Shown here piece by piece: positions 42,763 to 50,913 of a DNA stretch of 64,000 nucleotides. Every line of letters begins with the position of its first letter. The first letter of the stretch is position 1. Source of the DNA: Teretinema sp942493045 (lineage in GTDB: Bacteria > Spirochaetota > Spirochaetia > Treponematales > Treponemataceae). The DNA is taken from contig OW818665.1 of assembly GCA_942493045.1 (NCBI GenBank), positions 310,001 to 374,000 on the forward strand, read 5' to 3'. The notes beneath the pieces are model-generated. The model saw nothing but the letters and a program-made list of their open reading frames with translations. It did no database searches and was not told the origin of the DNA. Position numbers and translations under genes: made by a program.

Positions 42763-44200
42763 TGTTTATCCTCTGCGCGTTGATAGACGCGATCATCTCG
42801 GACATTTTCCCGGCGCTGATTCCTTCCGATTCAGGAAGCTCTGTCCCCGCCTGTACAGTCTGCAGTATCTGGAGCGCGATCCGCAGATGCCGTTCGGTCT
42901 CGGTTTCCTTTCCGCCGCGGTGATACAGATTGGCGAGGGTATAATGCGCGACAACGAAATCCGGCTCGAGGTACAGGGCCTGACGCAGGATGATGATGGC
43001 TTCGCCGATCCGCTGTTGTTCTATTCTGATCAGTGCCAGCAGATACAGGCTGGCCGGATTGATTTTGTTTGCCGATATCGCCTGCAGACACCATTTTTCG
43101 GCATCCGGGAGCATGCCCTTGTTAGCGAAAGAGCGGGACAGAAACTGGAATATCCGGATATCGGCCGGCTCCAGACCGCTCAGACCGGAAAAAGCCTGGA
43201 TAGCCCTGTCATAGTCGGCGTCGCGGTAGTATTGCATGGCAGCTTGATACATTTCCTCAAAATTTAGGCTGGTCTTTTTGGCGGCTGTTTTCGGTGTTTT
43301 TACGGTAAGCGCGGCCGGCGGTTTTATTCCGGTCCCGGCCGGCGGCGCGACCGCTGCCGTTTTCTTTTTATGCAGCACGGCGCCGCTCAGATACAGCGGC
43401 GTAAAGAGCGCCTGATCAACAATAGAAATCTCAACCGGACTGACCAGCAGCCAGCCCTCGGCAACAAGCGCTTTCTGAAATTTTCCGATTATCTTGACGA
43501 CATTCTGCGGTGTAAAATACATCAGCACATTGCGGCATAGAATCAGATCAAGGGCGTTGGTGTTATTGATAAGTGACGGGTAGACATCATCGATCAGATT
43601 AAGATGCATGAAACTGACCAGTTTTTTTATTTCGGGAAGGACGCGATAACCGCCGTTTGCTTCTTTTGTGAAGTACCTTGAGCGCGTTTCCGCGTCGACA
43701 CCCCGGAACGACCATTCTTCATAGAGACCCTCTTCGGCGACGGCAAGCACTTTCTGGTTTATGTCCGTTCCGAGAATATTGATTTTCCAGCCGAGCAGTT
43801 CCGGCATTCCGGAGACGATCATCGCCAGCGTATAGGGTTCTTCTCCGGTGCTGCAGCCGGCGCTCCATATCCGGATTGACTTCTCGGTTTTTTGATGAGC
43901 CTTTATAATATCCGGAATGGCGCGCGCGGTCAGCGCGGCAAGACTTTTATTCTCCCTGAAAAAGTAGGTTTCACCATTCGTCAGGCAGTTCGCCAGAATC
44001 TCCAGTTGCCGCTGATCCGTCCTTGAAGAAAGCACCCATTCAATGCAGGAAGCGGTATCCGCGAAGCCGAGCGAATTTGAGGCGGATGTGATCTTGTTTT
44101 CCAGCTCCGCCCACCGCTCCCTTGGAAAGTATAAACCCATCCGGGAGATGATGTGATCGCTCAGCCGGGAAATTACGGCTTCGGAAATAGCGCTGTTCAT
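42740..44200 (-). CDS. cheR: CheR methyltransferase with C-terminal TPR repeats (WspC-like)
   Basis: The 486-aa product has a CheR N-terminal helical domain, a SAM-dependent methyltransferase domain (about 95-275; WSAGCSTGEEPYTLAM, then LDLILCRNVLMYF), a Pro/Ala/Lys-rich linker (about 285-315) and three or four TPR units (about 320-460). It methylates glutamates of the neighbouring receptor. TPR-bearing CheR is the hallmark of WspC-type systems. Start and stop overlap the flanking cheW genes. Confidence 0.93.
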   Translation of the reverse strand: MNSAISEAVISRLSDHIISRMGLYFPRERWAELENKITSASNSLGFADTASCIEWVLSSRTDQRQLEILANCLTNGETYFFRENKSLAALTARAIPDIIKAHQKTEKSIRIWSAGCSTGEEPYTLAMIVSGMPELLGWKINILGTDINQKVLAVAEEGLYEEWSFRGVDAETRSRYFTKEANGGYRVLPEIKKLVSFMHLNLIDDVYPSLINNTNALDLILCRNVLMYFTPQNVVKIIGKFQKALVAEGWLLVSPVEISIVDQALFTPLYLSGAVLHKKKTAAVAPPAGTGIKPPAALTVKTPKTAAKKTSLNFEEMYQAAMQYYRDADYDRAIQAFSGLSGLEPADIRIFQFLSRSFANKGMLPDAEKWCLQAISANKINPASLYLLALIRIEQQRIGEAIIILRQALYLEPDFVVAHYTLANLYHRGGKETETERHLRIALQILQTVQAGTELPESEGISAGKMSEMIASINAQRINNGNHYAF

Positions 44201-44661
44201 ATGGCCGCCATGATTTCTTCTTCGCTCGCGCTGAGGAAAAGCTCCGGGTCGTAGATCAGTAAAACCTCGTCCTGGCGGCAGGCGGCCGCGGCGACACAGC
44301 CGGGAGTCCCGGAGTTGGTATCGACGCTGATAAAGTCTGCTGTGTCGGCCTGTTCAAGTCCGATGACGGAATCGACCAGTAACGCGAGCTTGCGCTTCGG
44401 CGACTGTATGATAATAAAGCGGTCGGTAGAGCGCAGCGCCCGTTCCGCCAGGCGCAGGCGGCGCCGCATGCTCAGGACCGGCAGAATCTGACCTTTCCAG
44501 TTTATAGCTCCGATAAAAACATTCGGCGCCTCCGGAAACGGAGTCACGTCGGAGGCGAATTCGATCTTTTCCACTACCGTCAACGGCAGGGCATGTTTTC
44601 TGTCTCCGACAGAAAAAATCAGAATGGTGAATGTCGCGTTTCCGTCCCCGACTCGGTCCAT
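44197..44661 (-). CDS. cheW: CheW-type coupling protein (WspB-like)
   Basis: The 154-aa product is a single CheW domain (FSVGDRKHALPLTVVEKIE, then GAINWKGQILPVLSMRRRLRL). It has no extra N-terminal helix, unlike the second CheW. AAGGATG precedes the ATG. It starts three bases after the receptor gene and overlaps cheR by four, exactly the wspA-wspB-wspC arrangement. Confidence 0.9.
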   Translation of the reverse strand: MDRVGDGNATFTILIFSVGDRKHALPLTVVEKIEFASDVTPFPEAPNVFIGAINWKGQILPVLSMRRRLRLAERALRSTDRFIIIQSPKRKLALLVDSVIGLEQADTADFISVDTNSGTPGCVAAAACRQDEVLLIYDPELFLSASEEEIMAAI

Positions 44662-44664
44662 GAT

Positions 44665-46806
44665 TTACATCCTTACCTGAGCGACCAGTTCTTTCAGTTT
44701 CAGACCGACGCCGTGCAGATTGCGGGCTTCGCTTTCCAATTGTTTTGTTCCGGCTACGCCCTGTAATGTCGCGATCTGAATGCTCTCCATGGCCATGGCT
44801 ACCTGATCCATTCCGACCAGCTGCTGTTCGCTGGAGGCGGCTATCTGGGCGGCTCCGAGGGCAGCCTCGACCACGGTTTCAGCGAGACTTTCTATGGATT
44901 CTTTGGTTTCCCTAGCCTGCTTCATGCCGCGGTCCACTGACTTTGTGCCCTGCTCCATGGCCATGACCGCGCCGGTAGTCGCTTTTTGTACTTCTGTCAA
45001 AATGGTGCGTACCTGGGCAGTGGCCCGTTTGGACTGTTCCGCGAGGTTTTTTATTTCCTGGGCGACGACGGCGAAACCCTTGCCCTGTTCTCCGGCCTTG
45101 GCCGCTTCAATGGCGGCGTTCACGGCCAGCAGATTGGACTGGTCGGCTAGATCGCTGACCGTCATGGTGATCTCTCCGATCGAGATGCTCTGCTCGCTCA
45201 GGTGCATGATGCTCTGGGCAATGGTATCCATCTGTTCGCGGATCTGCTCCATTACCTGGGTGGTTTCCTCGGCCGAGGTCCGGCCGGCCTGGGCGATGTC
45301 TTCGGTCATTACGGCCTTCTCGGCCATGTTTTTGGCCTTGTCATTCGAAAGGTGGACCGTCTGTTTGACTTCCTCAATTGAGGTTGTGGTTTGGCTTACG
45401 GCGGCCGCGGTTTCGCTGGTGCTGGCCGCAAACTGACTGGTGGACTTTGAAATTTCGCTGGCCGCGGAAGCTAAGCCCTCCGCGCCTTCCTGTATGTCTT
45501 GCGACTGCTTGCGCAGGTTGCTCAGCATGTTTTCAAGTGATATGCCGAGGGTGTCTTCGGTGGAGCGCCTGACAGTCTGCGCGGTTAAGTCGCCTGAGGC
45601 GATGCGTTCCGAGAATAAGCTGAGGTTCTGGAGGGCCTTTTGCATTTCGCTGAAGGAGCATGCCAGCATCCCCAGTTCATCCCGGCCGGAAACTTCTATG
45701 ACCGTCGAAAGATTGCCGCGGGTAATTTCCGCGATGGCTTTTTGCAGGCGTTTGACCGGTCCGGTGATGGAGCGGGTAATCAGCAGCGCCAGGGCCAGAC
45801 CGATCAGAGCGAAGACGATGCTCATAAAAATGATTTTGTTGCGGAGCAGGACGCTCGGCTGGAGAATCTCGGCGATGTCGTTACCCATTATCAGAATCCA
45901 GGGCAGGCCATCAAAGTCTGAATTAGCCGCCGAGCGGGAAAACGAGTACAGAATTTTCTTTTTGCCGTCTCTGGCCACAAAGGATCCGGACTCTCCCGCG
46001 ATTTCCTTATAGTAAGTTCGCTCTGAATCGTCTTCCAGAAAAACAAACGGTTCGGTTGAATAGACCAGTTTCCCATCCGCGGTTATCAGCCGGACATTGG
46101 TATCAGTGTATTTTTTGTTGGTGTTGATCGCGTCATTGATTATGGAATCGATGCGGATTTTTCCCAGGAAGACGCCGGCTGTATTATCCGAGGCGTCATT
46201 GATCGGAACGGCGATGGGCAGTAACATGGCACCGGAAGAGGGAGCCTGGTAGACGTCGCCTATGCTGACCTCTGAATCGCGGGCCAGGCGCCATACCGGG
46301 TTTTGATCAAACCGGAAGCGCTCCGTTCCACCGGTAAAGGCGATAACGGCGCCGAAGGAGTTGGTAACGATGGCTTCGGGAACCATGATTTCTTTTTCCA
46401 TGTTTTCGTATATCGTATAGTAGAGGTCTTTCAAATTTAAGGAGAGGGGGTTGGAAATAACTCTTTCTAGTGTCGCGGAAATATTTCCCGATGTCCTGCC
46501 GCGCCATTCGGCATCAGTGCGGTTCAAATAATTTTCTACGGACGCGAACGATCTGAATTCTCTGTTGGAGGATTCCGCGGCCCTTACAAAAACATCACCG
46601 GAAGCCCGCTGTTGGAAACGGTCTATCCAGTTGTAAACTTCACGGTTGATATTGATGAGCATTTCGTTGGCGATAAACACCGAATTCTGCCCGATCGACG
46701 CTTGTAAGGATTTCTGGCTCTCATAGGTTGAATAGATTGCGACGGTGAGTACCATCAGCAGAATACAGCCAAATCCGCAGATCAGTTTTATTCCAATTTT
46801 TTTCAT
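44665..46806 (-). CDS. Methyl-accepting chemotaxis protein with large periplasmic sensor (WspA position)
   Basis: The 713-aa product has TM1 (about 5-27), a roughly 300-residue periplasmic domain resembling dCache (about 35-325), TM2 (about 332-352), HAMP (about 350-405) and a signalling domain with the tip ADQSNLLAVNAAIEAAKAG. Pseudomonas WspA instead carries a four-helix-bundle sensor, so the input here probably differs. It is the first gene of the signalling run. AAGGATGAG precedes the ATG, only 22 bases after a strong hairpin. The signal sensed is unknown. Confidence 0.93.
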   Translation of the reverse strand: MKKIGIKLICGFGCILLMVLTVAIYSTYESQKSLQASIGQNSVFIANEMLININREVYNWIDRFQQRASGDVFVRAAESSNREFRSFASVENYLNRTDAEWRGRTSGNISATLERVISNPLSLNLKDLYYTIYENMEKEIMVPEAIVTNSFGAVIAFTGGTERFRFDQNPVWRLARDSEVSIGDVYQAPSSGAMLLPIAVPINDASDNTAGVFLGKIRIDSIINDAINTNKKYTDTNVRLITADGKLVYSTEPFVFLEDDSERTYYKEIAGESGSFVARDGKKKILYSFSRSAANSDFDGLPWILIMGNDIAEILQPSVLLRNKIIFMSIVFALIGLALALLITRSITGPVKRLQKAIAEITRGNLSTVIEVSGRDELGMLACSFSEMQKALQNLSLFSERIASGDLTAQTVRRSTEDTLGISLENMLSNLRKQSQDIQEGAEGLASAASEISKSTSQFAASTSETAAAVSQTTTSIEEVKQTVHLSNDKAKNMAEKAVMTEDIAQAGRTSAEETTQVMEQIREQMDTIAQSIMHLSEQSISIGEITMTVSDLADQSNLLAVNAAIEAAKAGEQGKGFAVVAQEIKNLAEQSKRATAQVRTILTEVQKATTGAVMAMEQGTKSVDRGMKQARETKESIESLAETVVEAALGAAQIAASSEQQLVGMDQVAMAMESIQIATLQGVAGTKQLESEARNLHGVGLKLKELVAQVRM

Positions 46807-46828
46807 AGATACTCATCCTTCAAAATGG

Positions 46829-46860
46829 GAGGGTCAGGCCTGCAAAGGCGCCTGACCCTC
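46829..46860. terminator. Strong hairpin between the DUF3494 genes and the Wsp-like operon
   Basis: Ten-base arms GAGGGTCAGG and CCTGACCCTC, plus one more inner pair, close a ten-base loop. The minus-strand side ends in a weak T-run (ATTTTG). It may terminate the upstream gene or act as an attenuator for the receptor operon, which starts 22 bases later. Confidence 0.6.
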
Positions 46861-46874
46861 AATACTTTTTTCTG

Positions 46875-48314
46875 TTACTCAGCGCTCTGGGTTACTGTAG
46901 CCTGATCGAGGGTAACCTGTGTCTGAGCCAAGGCCCGGCCGGTTAAGGTCGCTCCGGTTTTCAGGATTATCTGAGTTTGACTCAGGATGATTCCCTGCAT
47001 GCTGGAGGTCGTTTCCAGCGATACAACTTCGGCAACCTGCCAGAAGATATTCTTAGCCTGGGCTCCGCCGGAAAGGACGACGGCTACACCGCTGGCCAGA
47101 GTCAGGTCATTGGAGATTTCGAATATCCAAATGTCGTTCGCTCCTCCGGTGAGGGTGATGTCGGAAGCGATGTTGACACTGGTTCCCCATTTGTACAGAC
47201 CGGGCACGAATGTGGTTCCGCCGATTGTTCCTCCGCCGATATCAATATTGGCGGCGCCCGGCGCGGGCCGTGTGGCGGCGTCGGTATAAGCCGCTTCCAT
47301 GTCGGAAACAGCGGTGGTCATGGTTGTAGGGGTCGGGGGAGTCATGTCGGCCGCGTACAAAAAGCCGGTGACCTGCGGGCAGGTGGAATAGCCGGTGGCT
47401 TTTGTCTGGGAGAAGCCGGTCAGGAAGGTTTCGGCAGCCGGGCTGATACCGATATTTCCGGTAATGATCGAGGCCGGTACGGTGGATATGGCGCTCTTTG
47501 CCAGAATGACAAAGTTGCCGGCAGTCCCGAGACGTACCGGAGCCGGACCGAGGGGTATCGTCGCGGTAGTGGTAAAAGACCAGGTTTGATCGGCGACCAT
47601 GGCGTTTCCAACCAGGTCTGTGACGCCGGTAGAAACGGTGACGTCATAGCTGACGCCGTACTCCAGGTTGGCGGCCGGAGAGAACACCATAGTTTTATTG
47701 CCGATATCGTAGGTCACTGTTCCGGTCACCGGTGTGGCGCCGTCGAGCACGGTCATATTCGCGCCGACAATGGTGGCGCTGTTCATGACCTCGCTGAAGG
47801 TAGCGCTGATTCTGGTATTTATGGAAACATCAGTTGCGCCGTTAAGGGGCGTAATTGCGGTAATAGTCGGTGGAATGCTTTCCGGGGTCGGAATCGTTTC
47901 GAAATACCAGACGTTATTGGCCGTGAGGCTGTTTCCGGCGGTATCGGTTATTGCCGTTGTCAGAGTTGCCTTGAAGTAGGTGAGGTTCGGCAGATCAGCG
48001 GCCGGATTAAAGGTCGCGACCATGTTAAGCGCGTCGTAGCTGACTACGCCGGCTACCGGTGTGCTTCCATTATAAACGGTAAAGCTTGATGTATCGATAG
48101 TCGCCTCATCCATGGCTTCGCTGAAGGTTACGGTGATGTTTGAGCCGAGTGTCACTCCGGTGCTTTCGCTGACCGGTACGGTGGAAACCACCGTAGGGGC
48201 GGTGCTGTCATCGCCGGCTGGCGGATCGGAAGACTGTGGGCATCCGCTAAGAGCCAGCAGTCCCAATAATGCCGCGAATAGGACTTTTCCCATACGCTGT
48301 TTGGTTTTGTTCAT
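46875..48314 (-). CDS. Lipoprotein with two Ig-like domains and a DUF3494 (ice-binding-like) domain
   Basis: The 479-aa product has a lipoprotein signal (ALSGC, about 20-25). Two Big_5-type Ig-like domains follow (about 35-140 and 145-245, each with TFSEAMDEAT- or TFSEVMNSAT-like strands), then a DUF3494 beta-solenoid domain (about 250-475; GNFVILAKSAIS, DIWIFEISNDL). This domain includes ice-binding proteins but is also common in surface adhesins of organisms not tied to cold. The start is set at 48314 because AAAGGATGG precedes it. It is the third member of a tandem family and is probably surface-exposed. Confidence 0.88.
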   Translation of the reverse strand: MNKTKQRMGKVLFAALLGLLALSGCPQSSDPPAGDDSTAPTVVSTVPVSESTGVTLGSNITVTFSEAMDEATIDTSSFTVYNGSTPVAGVVSYDALNMVATFNPAADLPNLTYFKATLTTAITDTAGNSLTANNVWYFETIPTPESIPPTITAITPLNGATDVSINTRISATFSEVMNSATIVGANMTVLDGATPVTGTVTYDIGNKTMVFSPAANLEYGVSYDVTVSTGVTDLVGNAMVADQTWSFTTTATIPLGPAPVRLGTAGNFVILAKSAISTVPASIITGNIGISPAAETFLTGFSQTKATGYSTCPQVTGFLYAADMTPPTPTTMTTAVSDMEAAYTDAATRPAPGAANIDIGGGTIGGTTFVPGLYKWGTSVNIASDITLTGGANDIWIFEISNDLTLASGVAVVLSGGAQAKNIFWQVAEVVSLETTSSMQGIILSQTQIILKTGATLTGRALAQTQVTLDQATVTQSAE

Positions 48315-48410
48315 TTTAACCATCCTTTCGAGAGTTACGAGGAACTTATATTGGCTTTCCTGCTATTAACCATTCCATTGGCCTTAAGCCCGTTACCTTT
48401 CACCGCAAAA

Positions 48411-48439
48411 GGCGCCGGAGGGATATACCCCACGGCGCC
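48411..48439 (-). terminator. Terminator after the second DUF3494 gene
   Basis: On the minus strand seven-base arms GGCGCCG and CGGCGCC close an inner GGGG/CCCT stem with a TATAT loop, followed by TTTT. It separates the second and third DUF3494 genes. Confidence 0.75.
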
Positions 48440-48479
48440 GAAAGCGGTCAGAACTTTTTTTACATCCGCGGCGGGTCTG

Positions 48480-49568
48480 TTATTCCATTACGACAGTGGT
48501 GCTGTTCAGCGTTACGGCTGTCCAGGACATCAGGCGGCCATTCATCGCGGTATCGGACTCGAAGGCAATGTCTTCCTCGGTCATTACGTTACCCACAAAT
48601 TCGGCGCCGGCCAGGAAACTGGCTCCGCCGGTGATCTGCCAATAGACATTCTCAGCCTGGGCGTTTCCGGCCAGGATGACCTGCACGCCAGCGGCCACGG
48701 CGAGGTTTCCGGTAATCTGGAAGATCCAGACATCATTGGTGCCGCCTTCCAGGGTGATCGAAGAATCGATGGGCAGGTTGGCGCCCCATGAGTACAGGCC
48801 GGGGGCAAAGGTGGTACCACCGATTGAAGGGCGGTTCAGGTTTTCGCCGACCGCGGGGGCCAGTGTGGCGATCGAGGTATAAGCGGCACGTTTGTCGGCG
48901 GTGGCGGTGGTCAGGTTAATCGGTGTCGGATCGGCCATGTCGGCGGCATACACCCGTCCGGTTACTTTGGCAGAAGTGGCAAAACCGGTAGCGTCTACCA
49001 GGGCGAAACCGGTAATAAAGCTTGTGGCGTAGGGTGAGCAGGCCAGGTCGCCGGTAACAGCTGAAGCGCCGGAATCGGCGATTCCGGTTTCGGCAAGCAC
49101 AACGTAGTTAGCAGCCGTTCCAAGGTCTACAGCGAAGGGAATTACGGCGACCGCGGTGAAGGACCAGACGTAGTCGGAAGCGAGGGCGTTTCCGGCTGCG
49201 TCGGTAACTACGGTGGTGACGGTGGCGGTATATACGTTGCCGGTCATCAGGACATGTGTCGGTGTGAATGTGACGGTGTTTTCGTTGAAGCTTAAGGCTC
49301 CGTCGACCGCTGTATAACCTTCGGTAATAATGAAGGAAGTAGTGGTGATACTGGCTTCATCCATAGCCTCGCTGAAGGTTACGGTAACCAGGCTGTCGGC
49401 GGCTACGTCAATCGCGGCGTCCAGGGGACTTACCATCGTTATGGTCGGAGTGCCGCTGTCGCCCGGAGTCGGGTCATCGTTGGCAGGCTGTTCACAGCCG
49501 GCAATTGCCGCAACGCACAGGATCGCTCCCAGGGTTGCCAGTACTTTGTTTCCAAGACCTTTCATCAT
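48480..49568 (-). CDS. Lipoprotein with one Ig-like domain and a DUF3494 domain
   Basis: The 362-aa product has a lipobox (AIAGC), one Big_5-type Ig-like domain (about 30-140, TFSEAMDEASI) and a DUF3494 domain (about 145-360; ANYVVLAETGIADSG, DVWIFQITGNL). It is the most divergent of the three tandem copies. AAGGATGG lies just before the Met pair at 49568/49565; the upstream in-frame ATG at 49577 is too close to that site. Probably surface-anchored; function unproven. Confidence 0.87.
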   Translation of the reverse strand: MMKGLGNKVLATLGAILCVAAIAGCEQPANDDPTPGDSGTPTITMVSPLDAAIDVAADSLVTVTFSEAMDEASITTTSFIITEGYTAVDGALSFNENTVTFTPTHVLMTGNVYTATVTTVVTDAAGNALASDYVWSFTAVAVIPFAVDLGTAANYVVLAETGIADSGASAVTGDLACSPYATSFITGFALVDATGFATSAKVTGRVYAADMADPTPINLTTATADKRAAYTSIATLAPAVGENLNRPSIGGTTFAPGLYSWGANLPIDSSITLEGGTNDVWIFQITGNLAVAAGVQVILAGNAQAENVYWQITGGASFLAGAEFVGNVMTEEDIAFESDTAMNGRLMSWTAVTLNSTTVVME

Positions 49569-49645
49569 TTTTTCCATCCTTGTTCAGAGATTTTCGAGGG
49601 GCTTTGATTGGCGCCCCTTCTGTCAGCCATTCCATTTCAGTCGTT

Positions 49646-50752
49646 TCAGTTCGGTTTTGTTACTACGGCCTGGTCGAGCGCCACCATGCTCTGCGCCAGA
49701 ATCCGTCCGTTTATAGAAGCCCCGGTTTCCAGGCTGATGGCCGTTTGCCCAAGGATAATTCCCTCGAAGTGGGAATAGGCGCCGAGGGTGGCCGTTCCGG
49801 CTACCTGCCAGAACACATTCTTAGCCCGGGCTCCGCCGGTCAGGGTGATGCTTACGGCATTGGCCAATAACAGTTCCTGCGAGATCTGGAATATCCAGAC
49901 ATCGTTGGCGCCGCCGCTGAGGGTGATATCCGACGCGATTGTTACCGGGCTGCCCCATTGATACTGGCCGGGCGTAAAGGTCAGTCCGCCGATATTTCCG
50001 CCGCCGATGTTGATGTTGGCCGCGTCCGGAGCCGGTCTGGTCTGGGCGTCGGTATAGGCTGTTTCCATATCGGAAATGGCGGTGGTCATTCTGGTCGGGG
50101 TGGGCGGGGTCATGTCCGCGGCGTAGAGATAACCGGTTACCTGGGGTGTTGTTGAATACCCGGTAGCCTTAGTCTGGGAGAAACCGGTCATATAGGATTC
50201 AGCCGCCGGACTCAAGCCGACGTCGCCGGTGATGATTGATGCCGGTACGGTCGAGATTTCGGTTTTCGCCAGAATCACAAAGTTGGCGGCAGTGCCGAGG
50301 ATGACCGGAGCCGGACCCGCTCCGGCGGCGGCGGTGGTGAAGGACCAGGCTTTGTCATTGGTCATAGTGTTTCCGAAAGTATCAGCGACGACGGCTTTCA
50401 CCGTGGCAGTATAGGCTGTGCTGTACTCCAGGTTTACGCTCGGAGCGAAGATCGCGGTTTTGTTCGGAATATCGTATGTCACCTTACCAAGCACCGGTGT
50501 CGCTCCGTCCAGCAGGATGAAATTGGCGTCTACGATGGTCGCGGGATTCATAGCCTTGGTGAAGGTCGCCCGGACTGTGTCGTTGATGCCCGTCCCGGTA
50601 GCCCCGGCGATCGGGAAGGTTATTGTCACTGAGGGGGCGGTAGTATCGTCGGGATCGTCATTATTGCCATTAGCAGACGGACAGCCGGCCAGGGCTGTCA
50701 TCCCCATCAGGATTGCGGCGGAAAGTAAAAGAAAATTAGTGCTGTGTTTCAT
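49646..50752 (-). CDS. Lipoprotein with one Ig-like domain and a DUF3494 domain (first of three)
   Basis: The 368-aa product has a lipobox (ALAGC), one Big_5-type domain (about 35-140) and a DUF3494 domain (about 145-365; ANFVILAKTEIS, DVWIFQISQEL). Its DUF3494 part is far closer to that of the third copy (46875-48314) than to the middle copy, for example shared FSQTKATGYST. AGAGAGG precedes the ATG. It lies divergent from the six-TM receptor, with a Crp-like palindrome between the two. Confidence 0.88.
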   Translation of the reverse strand: MKHSTNFLLLSAAILMGMTALAGCPSANGNNDDPDDTTAPSVTITFPIAGATGTGINDTVRATFTKAMNPATIVDANFILLDGATPVLGKVTYDIPNKTAIFAPSVNLEYSTAYTATVKAVVADTFGNTMTNDKAWSFTTAAAGAGPAPVILGTAANFVILAKTEISTVPASIITGDVGLSPAAESYMTGFSQTKATGYSTTPQVTGYLYAADMTPPTPTRMTTAISDMETAYTDAQTRPAPDAANINIGGGNIGGLTFTPGQYQWGSPVTIASDITLSGGANDVWIFQISQELLLANAVSITLTGGARAKNVFWQVAGTATLGAYSHFEGIILGQTAISLETGASINGRILAQSMVALDQAVVTKPN

Positions 50753-50804
50753 ATCTCAGACCTCTCTTGTACGCTAAAACTACGTTATCAGCGGCGGTTT
50801 GTTT

Positions 50805-50818
50805 GTTCGCTAGCGCAC
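50805..50818. promoter_or_regulatory. Second copy of the candidate Crp/Fnr operator
   Basis: GTTCGCTAGCGCAC matches the 24380-24393 site at 12 of 14 bases. Its centre is 41.5 bases upstream of a start predicted from a weak minus-strand -10 (TAGTTT, 50777-50782). It is also about 83.5 bases before the predicted start of the receptor gene on the plus strand. Confidence 0.45.
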
Positions 50819-50858
50819 GCAAGGTGATTCGATGAGCGGCTTTAGTGTGATTAAAAGC

Positions 50859-50888
50859 TTGTGTTATCAGGTGAGCCGGTTGTATACT
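50859..50888 (+). promoter_or_regulatory. Promoter of the six-TM receptor gene
   Basis: TTGTGT and TATACT are separated by 18 bases; transcription would start near 50895. The short leader contains a GAGGGGG ribosome site before the ATG at 50914. Confidence 0.5.
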
Positions 50889-50913
50889 CTTTCAGGGACA
50901 GAGGGGGCTTTGA

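Noticed and set aside
46977..48089. A 370-codon open frame on the plus strand opposite a DUF3494 gene
   Set aside because: Gly/Ser/His-rich translation is the shadow of repetitive Thr/Ala/Pro codons on the coding strand.
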